From Acidobacteriaceae bacterium (GTDB lineage Bacteria; Acidobacteriota; Terriglobia; Terriglobales; Acidobacteriaceae), in NCBI GenBank assembly GCA_027449965.1, contig DAIDKP010000016.1:1-64000 (forward strand): a DNA stretch of 64,000 nt. The letters run 5' to 3'. How positions within the stretch are numbered: position 1 is the first letter of the stretch; each line of letters starts with the position of its first letter. Below the pieces are notes generated by a model, which searched no databases, was not told where the DNA came from, and saw only the letters and a program-made list of their open reading frames with translations. A program made the translations under genes and the position numbers. Positions 1 through 8,018 of this stretch are shown piece by piece.

Positions 1-717
<717 letters not shown>

Positions 718-847
718 ACTGTCTGACATTGAAACCACCGACGGAGGTCTGTGGCTCCAACCGCGCCGCCTGTTTGCAGGACAGCGACTTATTTTGTGAG
801 AAGATCAAGCTAAAATGCTTGCTTCATCACGACTGGCATGTTCAACC

Positions 848-862
848 AATTGTCAAAGATCC
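848..862 (-). promoter_or_regulatory. boxA-like antitermination site in the rRNA leader
   Basis: Read on the minus strand this is GGATCTTTGACAATT. It matches the CTTTgACA core of rRNA boxA elements bound by NusB-S10, and it sits about 130 bases upstream of the 16S 5' end, the usual place. It was assigned by motif and position only. Confidence 0.55.
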
Positions 863-970
863 GTAAGGCTTGTCACCTGAGTGAGGCCGTTTGGATCGAG
901 GCCCTTGCGGGTTGTCCTCGAACTTGTGCGCCGCTGAGCTTCAAGCTGCAGCGTTTTTTGCGCCTTTCCC

Positions 971-1000
971 AGTAGATCAGATATTGCTTGATTCTGTCAA
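971..1000 (-). promoter_or_regulatory. candidate rRNA operon promoter
   Basis: On the minus strand a perfect -35 hexamer TTGACA (995-1000) is followed after 18 bases by TCTACT (971-976, four of six matches to TATAAT). It lies about 110 bases upstream of the boxA-like site and 255 bases upstream of the 16S 5' end. Other promoters may exist; the rest of the 718-1273 gap shows no protein gene I can support. Confidence 0.4.
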
Positions 1001-1273
1001 GCATTCTCTTTTACTGTCCGGTTGCCGGATCGGCACAGCGCAAATCTCAAAGAATGACCGACAAATGTCTTTGCCCATTTGGGCGCACGGGATAATCCCG
1101 GGTCTTGCAATGGTTGCTCTCTGGAGGATTCCCTACAGGGGACCAGCGCTTATGCACTTATCCCAACGAACTTGCTTCCTTATCGTGACGCTCTGCGTCT
1201 GGAAGCCCACCGCTCTACTGCAACTTTCCGAGAGTATCAAACATTCTGTTTGATTGCAAATTCGTGAATTTCT

Positions 1274-1507
1274 TTATTTCCCGAATCGCTTCTCTCGCCG
1301 CATTTGCTTAAGCCTTGCCAAGCTGTTTGCGACTTCCTGAGAATAGCAATACCCGGCACAGAAAGCAACCTTTTGAGCGACGAGTTTCTGTGGATGGCTG
1401 TGGAAACAGACCCGGCAAGTAGCCTCAAGGCCGCACCAGACAAGGGTTTTTCTATTTTTTCTTTTTCTTGTGTGCGGTAACGATTTCGGCGCCAGTGTTG
1501 CTCGCAA
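1274..1507 (-). CDS. small Cys-rich hypothetical protein
   Basis: I do not recognise the family. The chosen TTG start at 1507 is preceded by a full AGGAGG Shine-Dalgarno (1513-1518) with a five-base spacer, much better than the upstream in-frame ATG at 1561. The product has 77 residues. It has a basic Lys/Arg-rich N-terminus, then four cysteines in the middle: a CxxC pair (CRVC), a nearby HSH, and a second C-x3-C pair (CAGYC). It ends in a basic tail (RREKRFGK). The Cys/His spacing suggests a small metal-binding domain, but that is inference. It lies between the rRNA leader and the MarC gene on the same strand, 117 bases downstream of the MarC stop. It could still be a chance reading frame. 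Confidence 0.45.
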   Translation of the reverse strand: MRATLAPKSLPHTRKRKNRKTLVWCGLEATCRVCFHSHPQKLVAQKVAFCAGYCYSQEVANSLARLKQMRREKRFGK

Positions 1508-1624
1508 TGTAGCCTCCTGGACCCATATCCCTCTTTTGGCAGGGAGCAGAGAGGCAGGCAATGGAGTCTTTTGGATTTGCCGCAGGGCATTCGCTGTGCG
1601 CGTGAGGGGTTGTGCTCCGGTGAA

Positions 1625-2323
1625 TCATTGGTTAATAAGCGTCGATCGCGTAATCAAACCCAGATCAGTCAATCCATTGACGAAGAACTGCATAGCCAGA
1701 GCGACCAGGAGCAGTCCCATGATTCGCACAAGAATACGAATCCCGGTCTCTCCCAGTACGCGACGGACTTGTTCCGCACCGGAGAGAACCATGAAGCTGA
1801 CCCACGCCGTCACGGCAATGCAGCCCAGAATCGCCATCATCTGCCATGCGACGGTAACCTGGCCCACAAGCACCATTACGCTGGAGATCGCTCCTGGGCC
1901 CGCCAGCATGGGAATGCCGAGCGGGACGATGCCTGCATCTTCCTTGTGCGCTGCTTCTTCCGTATCCCCGGTGGCTTCCTGGGTTGCGGAGCGCTTGGCC
2001 TCGAGCATGTCGAGGCCGATGAGGAGCAGAATCAATCCGCCGGCAATCTCGAAGGCGGGCAACGTGATCCCGAACATGCGAAAGATAGCGCGACCCGCCA
2101 GAGCAAACGAGGTGAGCACAACAAAGCATGTGAGTGCTCCTTTACGCGCGATGCGGGAGCGACGCTGCTTGTCTGCGCCTGCCGTGATGGCCAGGAAGGA
2201 TGGAATGGCCGCGAAAGGATCAACCAGAAAAAAGATGGAGCTGACAGCCAGTACGCTGAAGCGGACGTAGGGAGTCGCCTGAAGTTCATGCAAGACGCCC
2301 GCGGCTGGATTGACAAGGATCAC
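1625..2323 (-). CDS. MarC family integral membrane protein
   Basis: A 232-residue hydrophobic protein of the MarC (UPF0056) family. About six membrane segments are visible, the first around residues 23-45 with the family signature VDPFAAIPSFL. Others lie near 65-85, 90-108, 133-155, 160-182 and 205-225. The conserved GIPMLAGPGAIS motif is at the start of the fourth segment. A charged loop (residues 109-130, rich in Glu and Lys) separates the two halves. The family was named for the E. coli mar region, but a role in drug resistance was not upheld, and the transported substrate is unknown. The GTG at 2323 has no convincing Shine-Dalgarno, so the start is uncertain; an in-frame TTG lies 11 codons further in. 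Confidence 0.88.
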   Translation of the reverse strand: MILVNPAAGVLHELQATPYVRFSVLAVSSIFFLVDPFAAIPSFLAITAGADKQRRSRIARKGALTCFVVLTSFALAGRAIFRMFGITLPAFEIAGGLILLLIGLDMLEAKRSATQEATGDTEEAAHKEDAGIVPLGIPMLAGPGAISSVMVLVGQVTVAWQMMAILGCIAVTAWVSFMVLSGAEQVRRVLGETGIRILVRIMGLLLVALAMQFFVNGLTDLGLITRSTLINQ

Positions 2324-2378
2324 TCTTCGAGCCTAACCCAGAGGCGGTTATGCCGCTACTCCTGAGAGCCACGGTGCA

Positions 2379-2648
2379 TCACTCGGGCAAAACGTAGTCC
2401 AGCTCGTAGGTATGTTTTCCGTCTTCGATATGGATGACAAACGTGCCGGCAATCCCCTTCAAATCGTCCGTGCCGGAACGGGCACTACGATTACGGTCAT
2501 CTGCGGTCCGTTCACGTCCATCTTTGCCATGTGTTGCAGGGCAAAACTGCCATGTTTGCCCACGAGGGTGCCGGTCACCCGTTCCATGTCCACGTAGCCA
2601 GCCATGCCCAGCATCGACCGTGAATGTGCCTTGTGCGTGATCGGCCAC
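2379..2648 (-). pseudogene. DUF3224 family gene, broken by an internal deletion and frameshifts
   Basis: A GTG at 2648 has a good AAGGAG six bases upstream. The first 14 residues (ADHAQGTFTVDAG) and the last ~33 (SGTDDLKGIAGTFVIHIEDGKHTYELDYVLPE) match DUF3224 proteins and share one frame. The intervening DUF3224 core (AGYVDMERVTGTLVGKHGSFALQHMAKMD...VIVVP) is encoded in a different frame of the same strand. Family members have about 40 more residues between the N-terminal strand and the AGYV segment, so a deletion is inferred at about 2605. A missing base near 2490 restores the original frame. The altered frame stays open, so an 89-residue peptide with about 40 out-of-frame residues could still be made. 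It is unlikely to fold as DUF3224. The gene lies downstream of the mtn operon on the same strand. Confidence 0.75.
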
Positions 2649-2772
2649 GGAAAACTCCTTCCATGAACTGAAAATCAAAAACATTCCAAGTGTCCGTAAA
2701 TGTTCCGTCACCGCAGCGTTCTTTCGAGAGCAAAACGGCGTGACGCGCTCTTCACGCTATCACCTCTGGAAT

Positions 2773-3525
2773 CTACTCTGATGCCGCATTCAGTCCGGAA
2801 ACTGCCGAATGGGTTTGCCAGCTCACAGGGGCATTGCCTGGTCGCATCACGAGTCGCGTTGCACAACCAGCCTCTCGCGCCGCATCCAGCTCCTGCACGA
2901 CATCAGAGAAGAAGAGTATCTGCTGCGGAAGGACAGCCAGGCTGACGGCGATGCGCTGATAGCTGGCTGCGTTTCTCTTAGTCCCAACACGGGTGTCAAA
3001 ATACGCGGAAATATAAGGCGTGAGATCGCCAGCATTTGAATGCTGAAACAGCAGGCGCTGCGCCTCGACTGACCCCGAAGAATAAATGGCCACTCGCGCT
3101 TGATTGCTCCAGCACTCGAAAGCCGGTCGTACATCATCAAAGAGCGCGCCAATCAGCTCTCTGGACTCAAACCCTGCACGCCAGACACGGCCCTGGAGAG
3201 CCTTGAGCGCAGTCGATTTTCGGTCCTGATCCATCAACCAAAGCAGATACTCGGCAATCTGAGGCACGCGCGACTCCCAGCTTTCATCCTCTGCCGGAGC
3301 AGTCAGCGCCGGAGCGCCGGAGATCAAATCTTCCGCAGCATTCTCCTGGGCCAGAAGCTGTAAATCCGCGGCGAGTTCAGCATCGATCCACGGCTCCCGA
3401 ACCTGCATACGCAGATACGGTTCGAGGCGTTTTCTGGCATAGGGGAAAAGCTGTTCAGTGACCAGCGAAAGCGGCGCAACGGTTCCTTCGACATCCAGCA
3501 GATAAACGCGCGGCGACTCACTCAT
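2773..3525 (-). CDS. mtnC: acireductone synthase (enolase-phosphatase E1)
   Basis: A 250-residue HAD-superfamily enzyme of the methionine salvage pathway. It enolises 2,3-diketo-5-methylthiopentyl-1-phosphate and removes the phosphate to give acireductone. The catalytic DxE motif typical of E1 is present near the N-terminus (LLDVEGTVAPLSLV, residues 9-22). The YSSGSVEAQ motif II lies near residue 150, and FFSDVVQELDAA supplies the C-terminal acidic residues. The ATG at 3525 overlaps the mtnD stop by four bases (ATGA), showing translational coupling. It is the last gene of mtnB-mtnD-mtnC, so substrate and product are handled by neighbouring gene products. Length and motifs fit the family. Confidence 0.93.
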   Translation of the reverse strand: MSESPRVYLLDVEGTVAPLSLVTEQLFPYARKRLEPYLRMQVREPWIDAELAADLQLLAQENAAEDLISGAPALTAPAEDESWESRVPQIAEYLLWLMDQDRKSTALKALQGRVWRAGFESRELIGALFDDVRPAFECWSNQARVAIYSSGSVEAQRLLFQHSNAGDLTPYISAYFDTRVGTKRNAASYQRIAVSLAVLPQQILFFSDVVQELDAAREAGCATRLVMRPGNAPVSWQTHSAVSGLNAASE

Positions 3526-4106
3526 AAAGCGATCGTCGCTGTTGCGCGTTGACCCACAAATACTGGCCCGAAACAAAGTGGCTCATAGCCCTGATCGACG
3601 TCGGAGTCGGTATATTCCGGCGTCCATCCGGAGGTCTGTTGAAACCAGCGAATGGCTCGAATTTGCCGCTCCGAGCAGAGCGTAAACCAGTGTCGGGTAC
3701 CGCGTGGAATACGAATCCAATCTCCCGCGGCGACTTCGACGGAGATCACTCGTTGATCGTTGCCATGAAGAAAGAAGATGCCGCGTCCGCAAAGGATGAA
3801 ACGCACCTCATCTTCGGCGTGTGTGTGCTCCTTGTCAAACCGCGCGAGCATAGCATCCAGCCCTGGAGTATCGGGTGTTACGTCGATCACATCGGCGGTT
3901 GTGTATCCGCCCAACTGCTTCATGCGTTCAATTTCGTCCCGATAAGCTACAAGCACATCTTCGGCTGGGGCAGTCTCGCTGACGCGCGAGAGATCCCATC
4001 GCTCGTAATCCACGCCCACCATGGCAAGAGTTGTACACACATCTTCCACTGCCGTGAGCGCGGTCGCATCTGCTGCGTTGTTGTCCAGGATTTTGACTCT
4101 TGCCAT
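3522..4106 (-). CDS. mtnD: acireductone dioxygenase
   Basis: A 194-residue cupin enzyme. It oxidises acireductone to the methionine precursor 2-keto-4-methylthiobutyrate plus formate (Fe form) or to an off-pathway product (Ni form). The metal ligands are visible as HTHAEDEVRF, giving His, His and Glu, with the fourth ligand His in GTRHWF about 40 residues later. The ATG at 4106 follows GGAGAG by five bases. Longer in-frame extensions to 4277 overlap mtnB and lack family similarity. It lies 16 bases downstream of mtnB and overlaps mtnC by four bases. The sequence does not tell which metal is used. Confidence 0.95.
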   Translation of the reverse strand: MARVKILDNNAADATALTAVEDVCTTLAMVGVDYERWDLSRVSETAPAEDVLVAYRDEIERMKQLGGYTTADVIDVTPDTPGLDAMLARFDKEHTHAEDEVRFILCGRGIFFLHGNDQRVISVEVAAGDWIRIPRGTRHWFTLCSERQIRAIRWFQQTSGWTPEYTDSDVDQGYEPLCFGPVFVGQRATATIAL

Positions 4107-4122
4107 GTGTACTCTCCAGGCA

Positions 4123-4797
4123 TTACCAGCCAGCCATCTGTCGCCGCGCTTCCACCTGAAACAAAAACTCCAGCGCCTCGATATGGCGCCAGACCTCGGC
4201 GATCGATTTGCCCCAAGTATAAAGCCCATGGCCGTGCAGCAATACGCCGTGAGTCGTGGGAAATTGCGCCAGGACATGGGTTAACTTCTCGGCAAGCCCA
4301 GAATAATCCTGCGAGTTTTCGAGGATTGGGATCTGCTCCGAATATTCGTGTGTCGCGATGCCATCGAGCGCCTTCAGCAGTTCATAGTTGGCGAGTACGA
4401 CTGTGCCCAGCCCGGGCCAGCGCTGCACATGACGCTGAGAGAGCAGCGTATTCCAGATGGAATGAACGTGCGCAATGGCTCGGGCCTCTGGCCTGTCCCG
4501 GTAGATGACCGCGTGCAGGCTCGTCTCCGCCGAGGGTCGCAATCCGTCCGCTGCCAGTACCACGCGATAACCCGGAGCATTGTTTGCGAGCGCGATCTCC
4601 AGCAGATCGTCCGGCGTCATCGCGCCTTTATCCAGCCCGCTTGCGCTGACAAAGATTCCGCCATCCGCATCGGCTTCCACGGATTCGCGAAAGCTGAAGT
4701 TTCCCGCTGTCGCTGGCACCCAACCCCGAGATGCACACCGATGTGCAAGCGAGCATATCTCTTGAGCCTGAAATTTTTGACTCGACTTGTCGTTCAC
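4123..4797 (-). CDS. mtnB: methylthioribulose-1-phosphate dehydratase
   Basis: A 224-residue class II aldolase/adducin-fold protein. It dehydrates 5-methylthioribulose 1-phosphate, the step before MtnC. Zinc-binding histidines are in HVHSIWNTLL and HGHGLYTWG, and the early segment GWVPATAGNFSFR is typical of MtnB. The GTG at 4797 has an AGGAGA six bases upstream and is preferred over the ATG at 4866. First gene of mtnBDC. The remaining pathway genes (mtnA, mtnK or mtnN, transaminase) are not in this window. The 172-base gap to the divergent trmJ must hold the operon promoter; I see no known SAM riboswitch in it. Confidence 0.93.
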   Translation of the reverse strand: MNDKSSQKFQAQEICSLAHRCASRGWVPATAGNFSFRESVEADADGGIFVSASGLDKGAMTPDDLLEIALANNAPGYRVVLAADGLRPSAETSLHAVIYRDRPEARAIAHVHSIWNTLLSQRHVQRWPGLGTVVLANYELLKALDGIATHEYSEQIPILENSQDYSGLAEKLTHVLAQFPTTHGVLLHGHGLYTWGKSIAEVWRHIEALEFLFQVEARRQMAGW

Positions 4798-4957
4798 CTG
4801 GGTTCTCCTGAGAGTTTTAATGTACCCCCTCTGCTGTCCATTGCAAGAGAGGCTGAACAGCACCAATGTGATGCCAGACCATTTCGTCGCTTGATGACGA
4901 TGATCGCTTCCTGTTTAAGCCTACAGCCAGACTCTTACTTTCTTCGTTCCGCTTTCG

Positions 4958-4963
4958 TACAAT
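4958..4963 (+). promoter_or_regulatory. possible -10 element (TACAAT) directly before trmJ
   Basis: TACAAT matches five of six -10 positions and ends six bases before the TTG start of trmJ. That would put transcription initiation at or next to the start codon, giving a leaderless mRNA. The -35 region (about 4935-4940, TTACTT) is poor. Confidence 0.3.
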
Positions 4964-4969
4964 CAGACT

Positions 4970-5731
4970 TTGCTCACCCCTGACCAATCCGCCCGTGTCG
5001 AAGTCGTCCTGGTTTCGCCGCGCAATCCACTCAACATTGGCGCCGCAGCACGCGCAATGGCCAATTTTGGCTTGCGCCGACTCTCCATTGTTTCCCCTTT
5101 TGCGGTGAACTGGAGCGAAGCCAAATCGGCCGTGGGTGCACCGGAACTGCTCCATGAAGCGCGCGTCTTCGACTCGCTGGGTGAAGCCATTGAAGCCTGC
5201 GCTCTTGTGATCGGTACAGGCTCTCTGGATCGACGACGACCGGAACAACGCGTGCTGACGATGAGCCAGGCCGGAACTGCACTGCGCAGTGCGCTGAATA
5301 CGACCGCGCATGGAGGCCAAGAGAATGCCCGCGTTGCGCTGGTCTTTGGCTCAGAGAAACATGGCCTGACGGCTAGCGATCTTGCCTGGTGCCATGCGAT
5401 TGCCGTCATTGAGACAACCTCGCAGCAACCCTCCATGAATCTGGGACAAGCGGTAGCCGTGGCGTTGTATGAGCTGACTCGAGTGGAGGACGGAAGTTCA
5501 CCTGTGATTTTGTTTCCGCAGACTGTGGCGGACAGCGAACATCTGGAACGGCTGGCCGCTCTTGTGGAAGAGACAATGGAAGAGGCTAACTACCTGACGC
5601 GCGGACTTCGCTCGTCCAATGGCGAAGCATTGCGCATTCTGCTTCGACGGCTGATGCCGAACGATGCAGACCTGCGTCGCATGATGGGCCTTTTTCGCAG
5701 GATTCTGTGGCGACTGCGCCATACGGATTGA
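4970..5731 (+). CDS. trmJ: tRNA/rRNA methyltransferase of the SpoU (TrmH) superfamily, TrmJ-like
   Basis: A 253-residue SPOUT methyltransferase resembling TrmJ, which 2'-O-methylates position 32 of tRNA using S-adenosylmethionine. The N-terminal motif 1 is VVLVSPRNPLNIGAAARAMANFG (residues 12-34). The SAM-binding trefoil knot shows as ALVFGSEKHGLT and SMNLGQAVAVALYEL. A C-terminal helical extension (about 190-253) resembles the TrmJ dimerisation tail. The TTG at 4970 is the only start in frame before the conserved region, and no Shine-Dalgarno precedes it. It is divergent from the mtn operon. The tRNA specificity is inferred from family resemblance; a related SpoU enzyme acting on rRNA is possible. 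Confidence 0.85.
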   Translation: MLTPDQSARVEVVLVSPRNPLNIGAAARAMANFGLRRLSIVSPFAVNWSEAKSAVGAPELLHEARVFDSLGEAIEACALVIGTGSLDRRRPEQRVLTMSQAGTALRSALNTTAHGGQENARVALVFGSEKHGLTASDLAWCHAIAVIETTSQQPSMNLGQAVAVALYELTRVEDGSSPVILFPQTVADSEHLERLAALVEETMEEANYLTRGLRSSNGEALRILLRRLMPNDADLRRMMGLFRRILWRLRHTD

Positions 5732-5821
5732 AGAAGCTCAAGCCGGATGCTAGAAAACGGGAAGGATTTTTATCGAAGTGCACGAAAGTCCTGCTAGAGT
5801 GTCCTCGACGGAGACTGATAC

Positions 5822-6985
5822 GTGGACCGGATTCGCAGCTCGAAATTGTCGATGAGAATTGCTGCATATACCTTCCTCGCGCTGTCTGGTGTGGCATGGA
5901 TGGCATCTTCCAGCTTTGCGATGAGCCTGCATCAGCAGACGGCGGCAGCTTCGTCGGAACAGACAACGGCTTCCGCCCTCACGGTGAAGCAAAACACGGA
6001 AAGTGATACGAAATTGGCCAAAGTCGCGATCACAGAAGACGAACTGCGGAAGCGGCTGACGGGAAATACCTGGTACCTGCGGGGAGCGTGGCTCAGCGAT
6101 TCACTGGAGTTTTCGATGCGCGGCAAGGTCTTGGGCCATCCGGCGACAGGCTCGTTCACTCTGGCACTCATGCGCATTGAAAAGGTTCACCTGACACGAA
6201 GAAATGTTGAACTTGTGGGCACTCGCTATGCGCTCCACTTTCTGGGCGCTTTGCCCTACGAAAACCCCGAGAAGTCGGTCGAGGAAATTCGCATCACTCC
6301 AAAAAAGAAGTTTGTGCGCGTGGTGATTGCGCGTGAGCAGGTGGTGAAACCCAAAAAGTCGGGAAAGAAGAAGCATGCCGAAGTCATCCCGGCAGGCGGC
6401 ATAAAAGATCAAACAACGCGGAAGATCGATCCGAACGCGCCCACGACCGAGTCGCCGGCAGAAGCGGAACAAATGCTGGAGCAGGCTTTGGATCGTATTT
6501 TTGCCCCGATCGTGGATGAAACGATGCTCGCGACCCTGCCTGATTACTGGCAGCGATACTACAAGGCTCGGCTGGATGGCCATGCTCCGGATATGAATGC
6601 AGGAGACTCACTGCCTGCGAGCGCAGTGGACCGCCCGGCACGGCTGTTGAAGGCAGTGGACCCGGCTTCCAACGAGTATGCGCAGGCGAATGGAATTGCA
6701 GGAAGAGCGCTGTATCGGGTGGTGGTGGAGGCGAATGGCAAACCCGGCAACATTGCGATTATGCGTCCAATCGGTTTTGGACTGGATGAACATGCGATAG
6801 CCGCGATTCAGGCCGCTACTTTTGCTCCGGCGATGAAGGCGGACCTTCCTGTGGCTGAAGTCCTCGATCTGGCGGTGATGTTCCGCATCTATTCGAAACG
6901 GACGGACGAACTGGGGAAAAAATCCGTGGCAACCGAGCCAAGCTCGCCGGCACTCCCTGGGCCGTACAGCGTGAAAGACCGGTAA
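5822..6985 (+). CDS. secreted protein with C-terminal TonB domain
   Basis: A 387-residue protein from a GTG start. Residues 11-33 form a signal peptide (hydrophobic stretch ending ASSSFAMS). Residues 70-170 make a domain I cannot name. Residues 170-185 are Lys-rich (KPKKSGKKKH). The C-terminal ~95 residues (NGIAGRALYRVVVEANGKPGNIAIMRP.., DEHAIAAIQAATFAPAM) have the TonB C-terminal fold seen in energy-transducing and stand-alone TonB-box binding proteins. No ExbB or ExbD is nearby, and there is no Pro-rich periplasm-spanning stretch of classical length, so an energy-transducing role is doubtful. Acidobacteria encode many such proteins. It lies 90 bases after trmJ. Confidence 0.75.
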   Translation: MDRIRSSKLSMRIAAYTFLALSGVAWMASSSFAMSLHQQTAAASSEQTTASALTVKQNTESDTKLAKVAITEDELRKRLTGNTWYLRGAWLSDSLEFSMRGKVLGHPATGSFTLALMRIEKVHLTRRNVELVGTRYALHFLGALPYENPEKSVEEIRITPKKKFVRVVIAREQVVKPKKSGKKKHAEVIPAGGIKDQTTRKIDPNAPTTESPAEAEQMLEQALDRIFAPIVDETMLATLPDYWQRYYKARLDGHAPDMNAGDSLPASAVDRPARLLKAVDPASNEYAQANGIAGRALYRVVVEANGKPGNIAIMRPIGFGLDEHAIAAIQAATFAPAMKADLPVAEVLDLAVMFRIYSKRTDELGKKSVATEPSSPALPGPYSVKDR

Positions 6986-7241
6986 TCGGACCAGATACCC
7001 CGCTGAGCGACTGGGATCATTGGCTTTCTTCGTCGCGTACAATCTGGCTGAGCGAGGATTTATGCTTCTCTCCTCGAACGTTTGTGCGATCTATGGATTG
7101 CACGATTCGTCCGGGTTTGGGTTGGCCGACCCGCACGCGCGCGATGGACTTGACGGTACTGACTACATTGAGGCGGTCTTTTTTCTTTCTGGCCATGGCC
7201 TTGAGTATGGAATACTTTGTTTGAAAGTGGGAAGTATCGCA

Positions 7242-7517
7242 ATGGAAGAGCGGGATTTTTTCAACGAAACAACCGAACAGCGAAAACACACGTTGAATTG
7301 TCCGCATTGCGGACAGGCCGGAGAATATACCGTTACATGGGTTGTCCGGCGCAAGCGAGCACAACTGCCGCGTCAGGCCGATGAACGGGATAAGGCACGA
7401 TTTGCCAAGGCGCAATCCTACATGGTGCGACGCGACGACCAACTGGGGTGCTTGAACATGCGATGTCGCAAACGGTTTGAGATCAGTTCCCTGCAGTCAC
7501 TGGCGTTTATCGACTGA
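7242..7517 (+). CDS. small zinc-ribbon-like hypothetical protein
   Basis: A 91-residue protein of unknown function. It has one CxxC knuckle near the N-terminus (NCPHCGQAGEYTV, residues 19-31) and a second, wider pair near the C-terminus (CLNMRCRKRFEI), the layout of a zinc ribbon with an insert. The middle is rich in Arg, Lys and Gln. The ATG at 7242 begins the plausible domain; upstream in-frame codons back to 7020 have no good start context. The 256 bases before it show nothing else I can support. No partner is suggested by the neighbours. Confidence 0.65.
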   Translation: MEERDFFNETTEQRKHTLNCPHCGQAGEYTVTWVVRRKRAQLPRQADERDKARFAKAQSYMVRRDDQLGCLNMRCRKRFEISSLQSLAFID

Positions 7518-7697
7518 ATGGTGTTTGGGCTCGTCCGGCGGGAATCTGAAGTGTCGGTAATGTTTCCCGGCATGAAACAGCCGAGTGGGGCATCTGCAAG
7601 AAGTGGTTGTCACAGACCGGCGCACTGCGTTTACAATCACTGAAGAGCCGGTTGGACACATCGACCCGACTCATCTTTTCCGGGAGACTTTTGCTCC

Positions 7698-7976
7698 ATG
7701 CCGAACATGATGCTGCCCCCTGAAGAACGCAACCTGACGCCAGAGCAGGTTGAATCCCTGGATCGCCGTCGCGATTGGGGTTTGACCTTACAGGTGATTG
7801 CTGGCCAGTTCGCCGTCATTAGCACCCTGCTCTCTTTGTGGGCAGGACAGGATCTGACCTACTCCCCGGGCTGGGCACACCCCATGGCCTATTACATGGG
7901 CATTGCGCTGACGATCGTACTTGTGGCTGGCAGCGTCGGGACGTATCTGCGGCGTGGTACTGTTCGCATCGACTGA
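7698..7976 (+). CDS. small two-helix membrane protein of unknown function
   Basis: A 92-residue protein. The soluble N-terminus is acidic then basic (residues 1-27, ending LDRRRDWG). Two hydrophobic segments follow, about residues 30-48 (LTLQVIAGQFAVISTLLSL) and 62-82 (AYYMGIALTIVLVAGSVGTYL), with a short Arg-containing tail. The layout gives a hairpin with both ends probably cytoplasmic. I do not recognise the family. The moaA reading frame begins directly after its stop codon, so the two may be co-transcribed, but no link to molybdenum cofactor synthesis is known to me. Confidence 0.65.
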   Translation: MPNMMLPPEERNLTPEQVESLDRRRDWGLTLQVIAGQFAVISTLLSLWAGQDLTYSPGWAHPMAYYMGIALTIVLVAGSVGTYLRRGTVRID

Positions 7977-8018
7977 TTGACTTGGCTGCCAGTGTTCAAT
8001 GGGCAGCCTGCTGAACGT

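Noticed and set aside
1237..1590. A 117-codon minus-strand frame overlapping the small Cys-rich gene
   Set aside because: No ribosome site and no motif; the overlapping frame with a TTG start and AGGAGG is better supported.
4798..4969. Possible SAM riboswitch upstream of mtnB
   Set aside because: The leader lacks the core sequences of the SAM classes I know and has no terminator-like expression platform.
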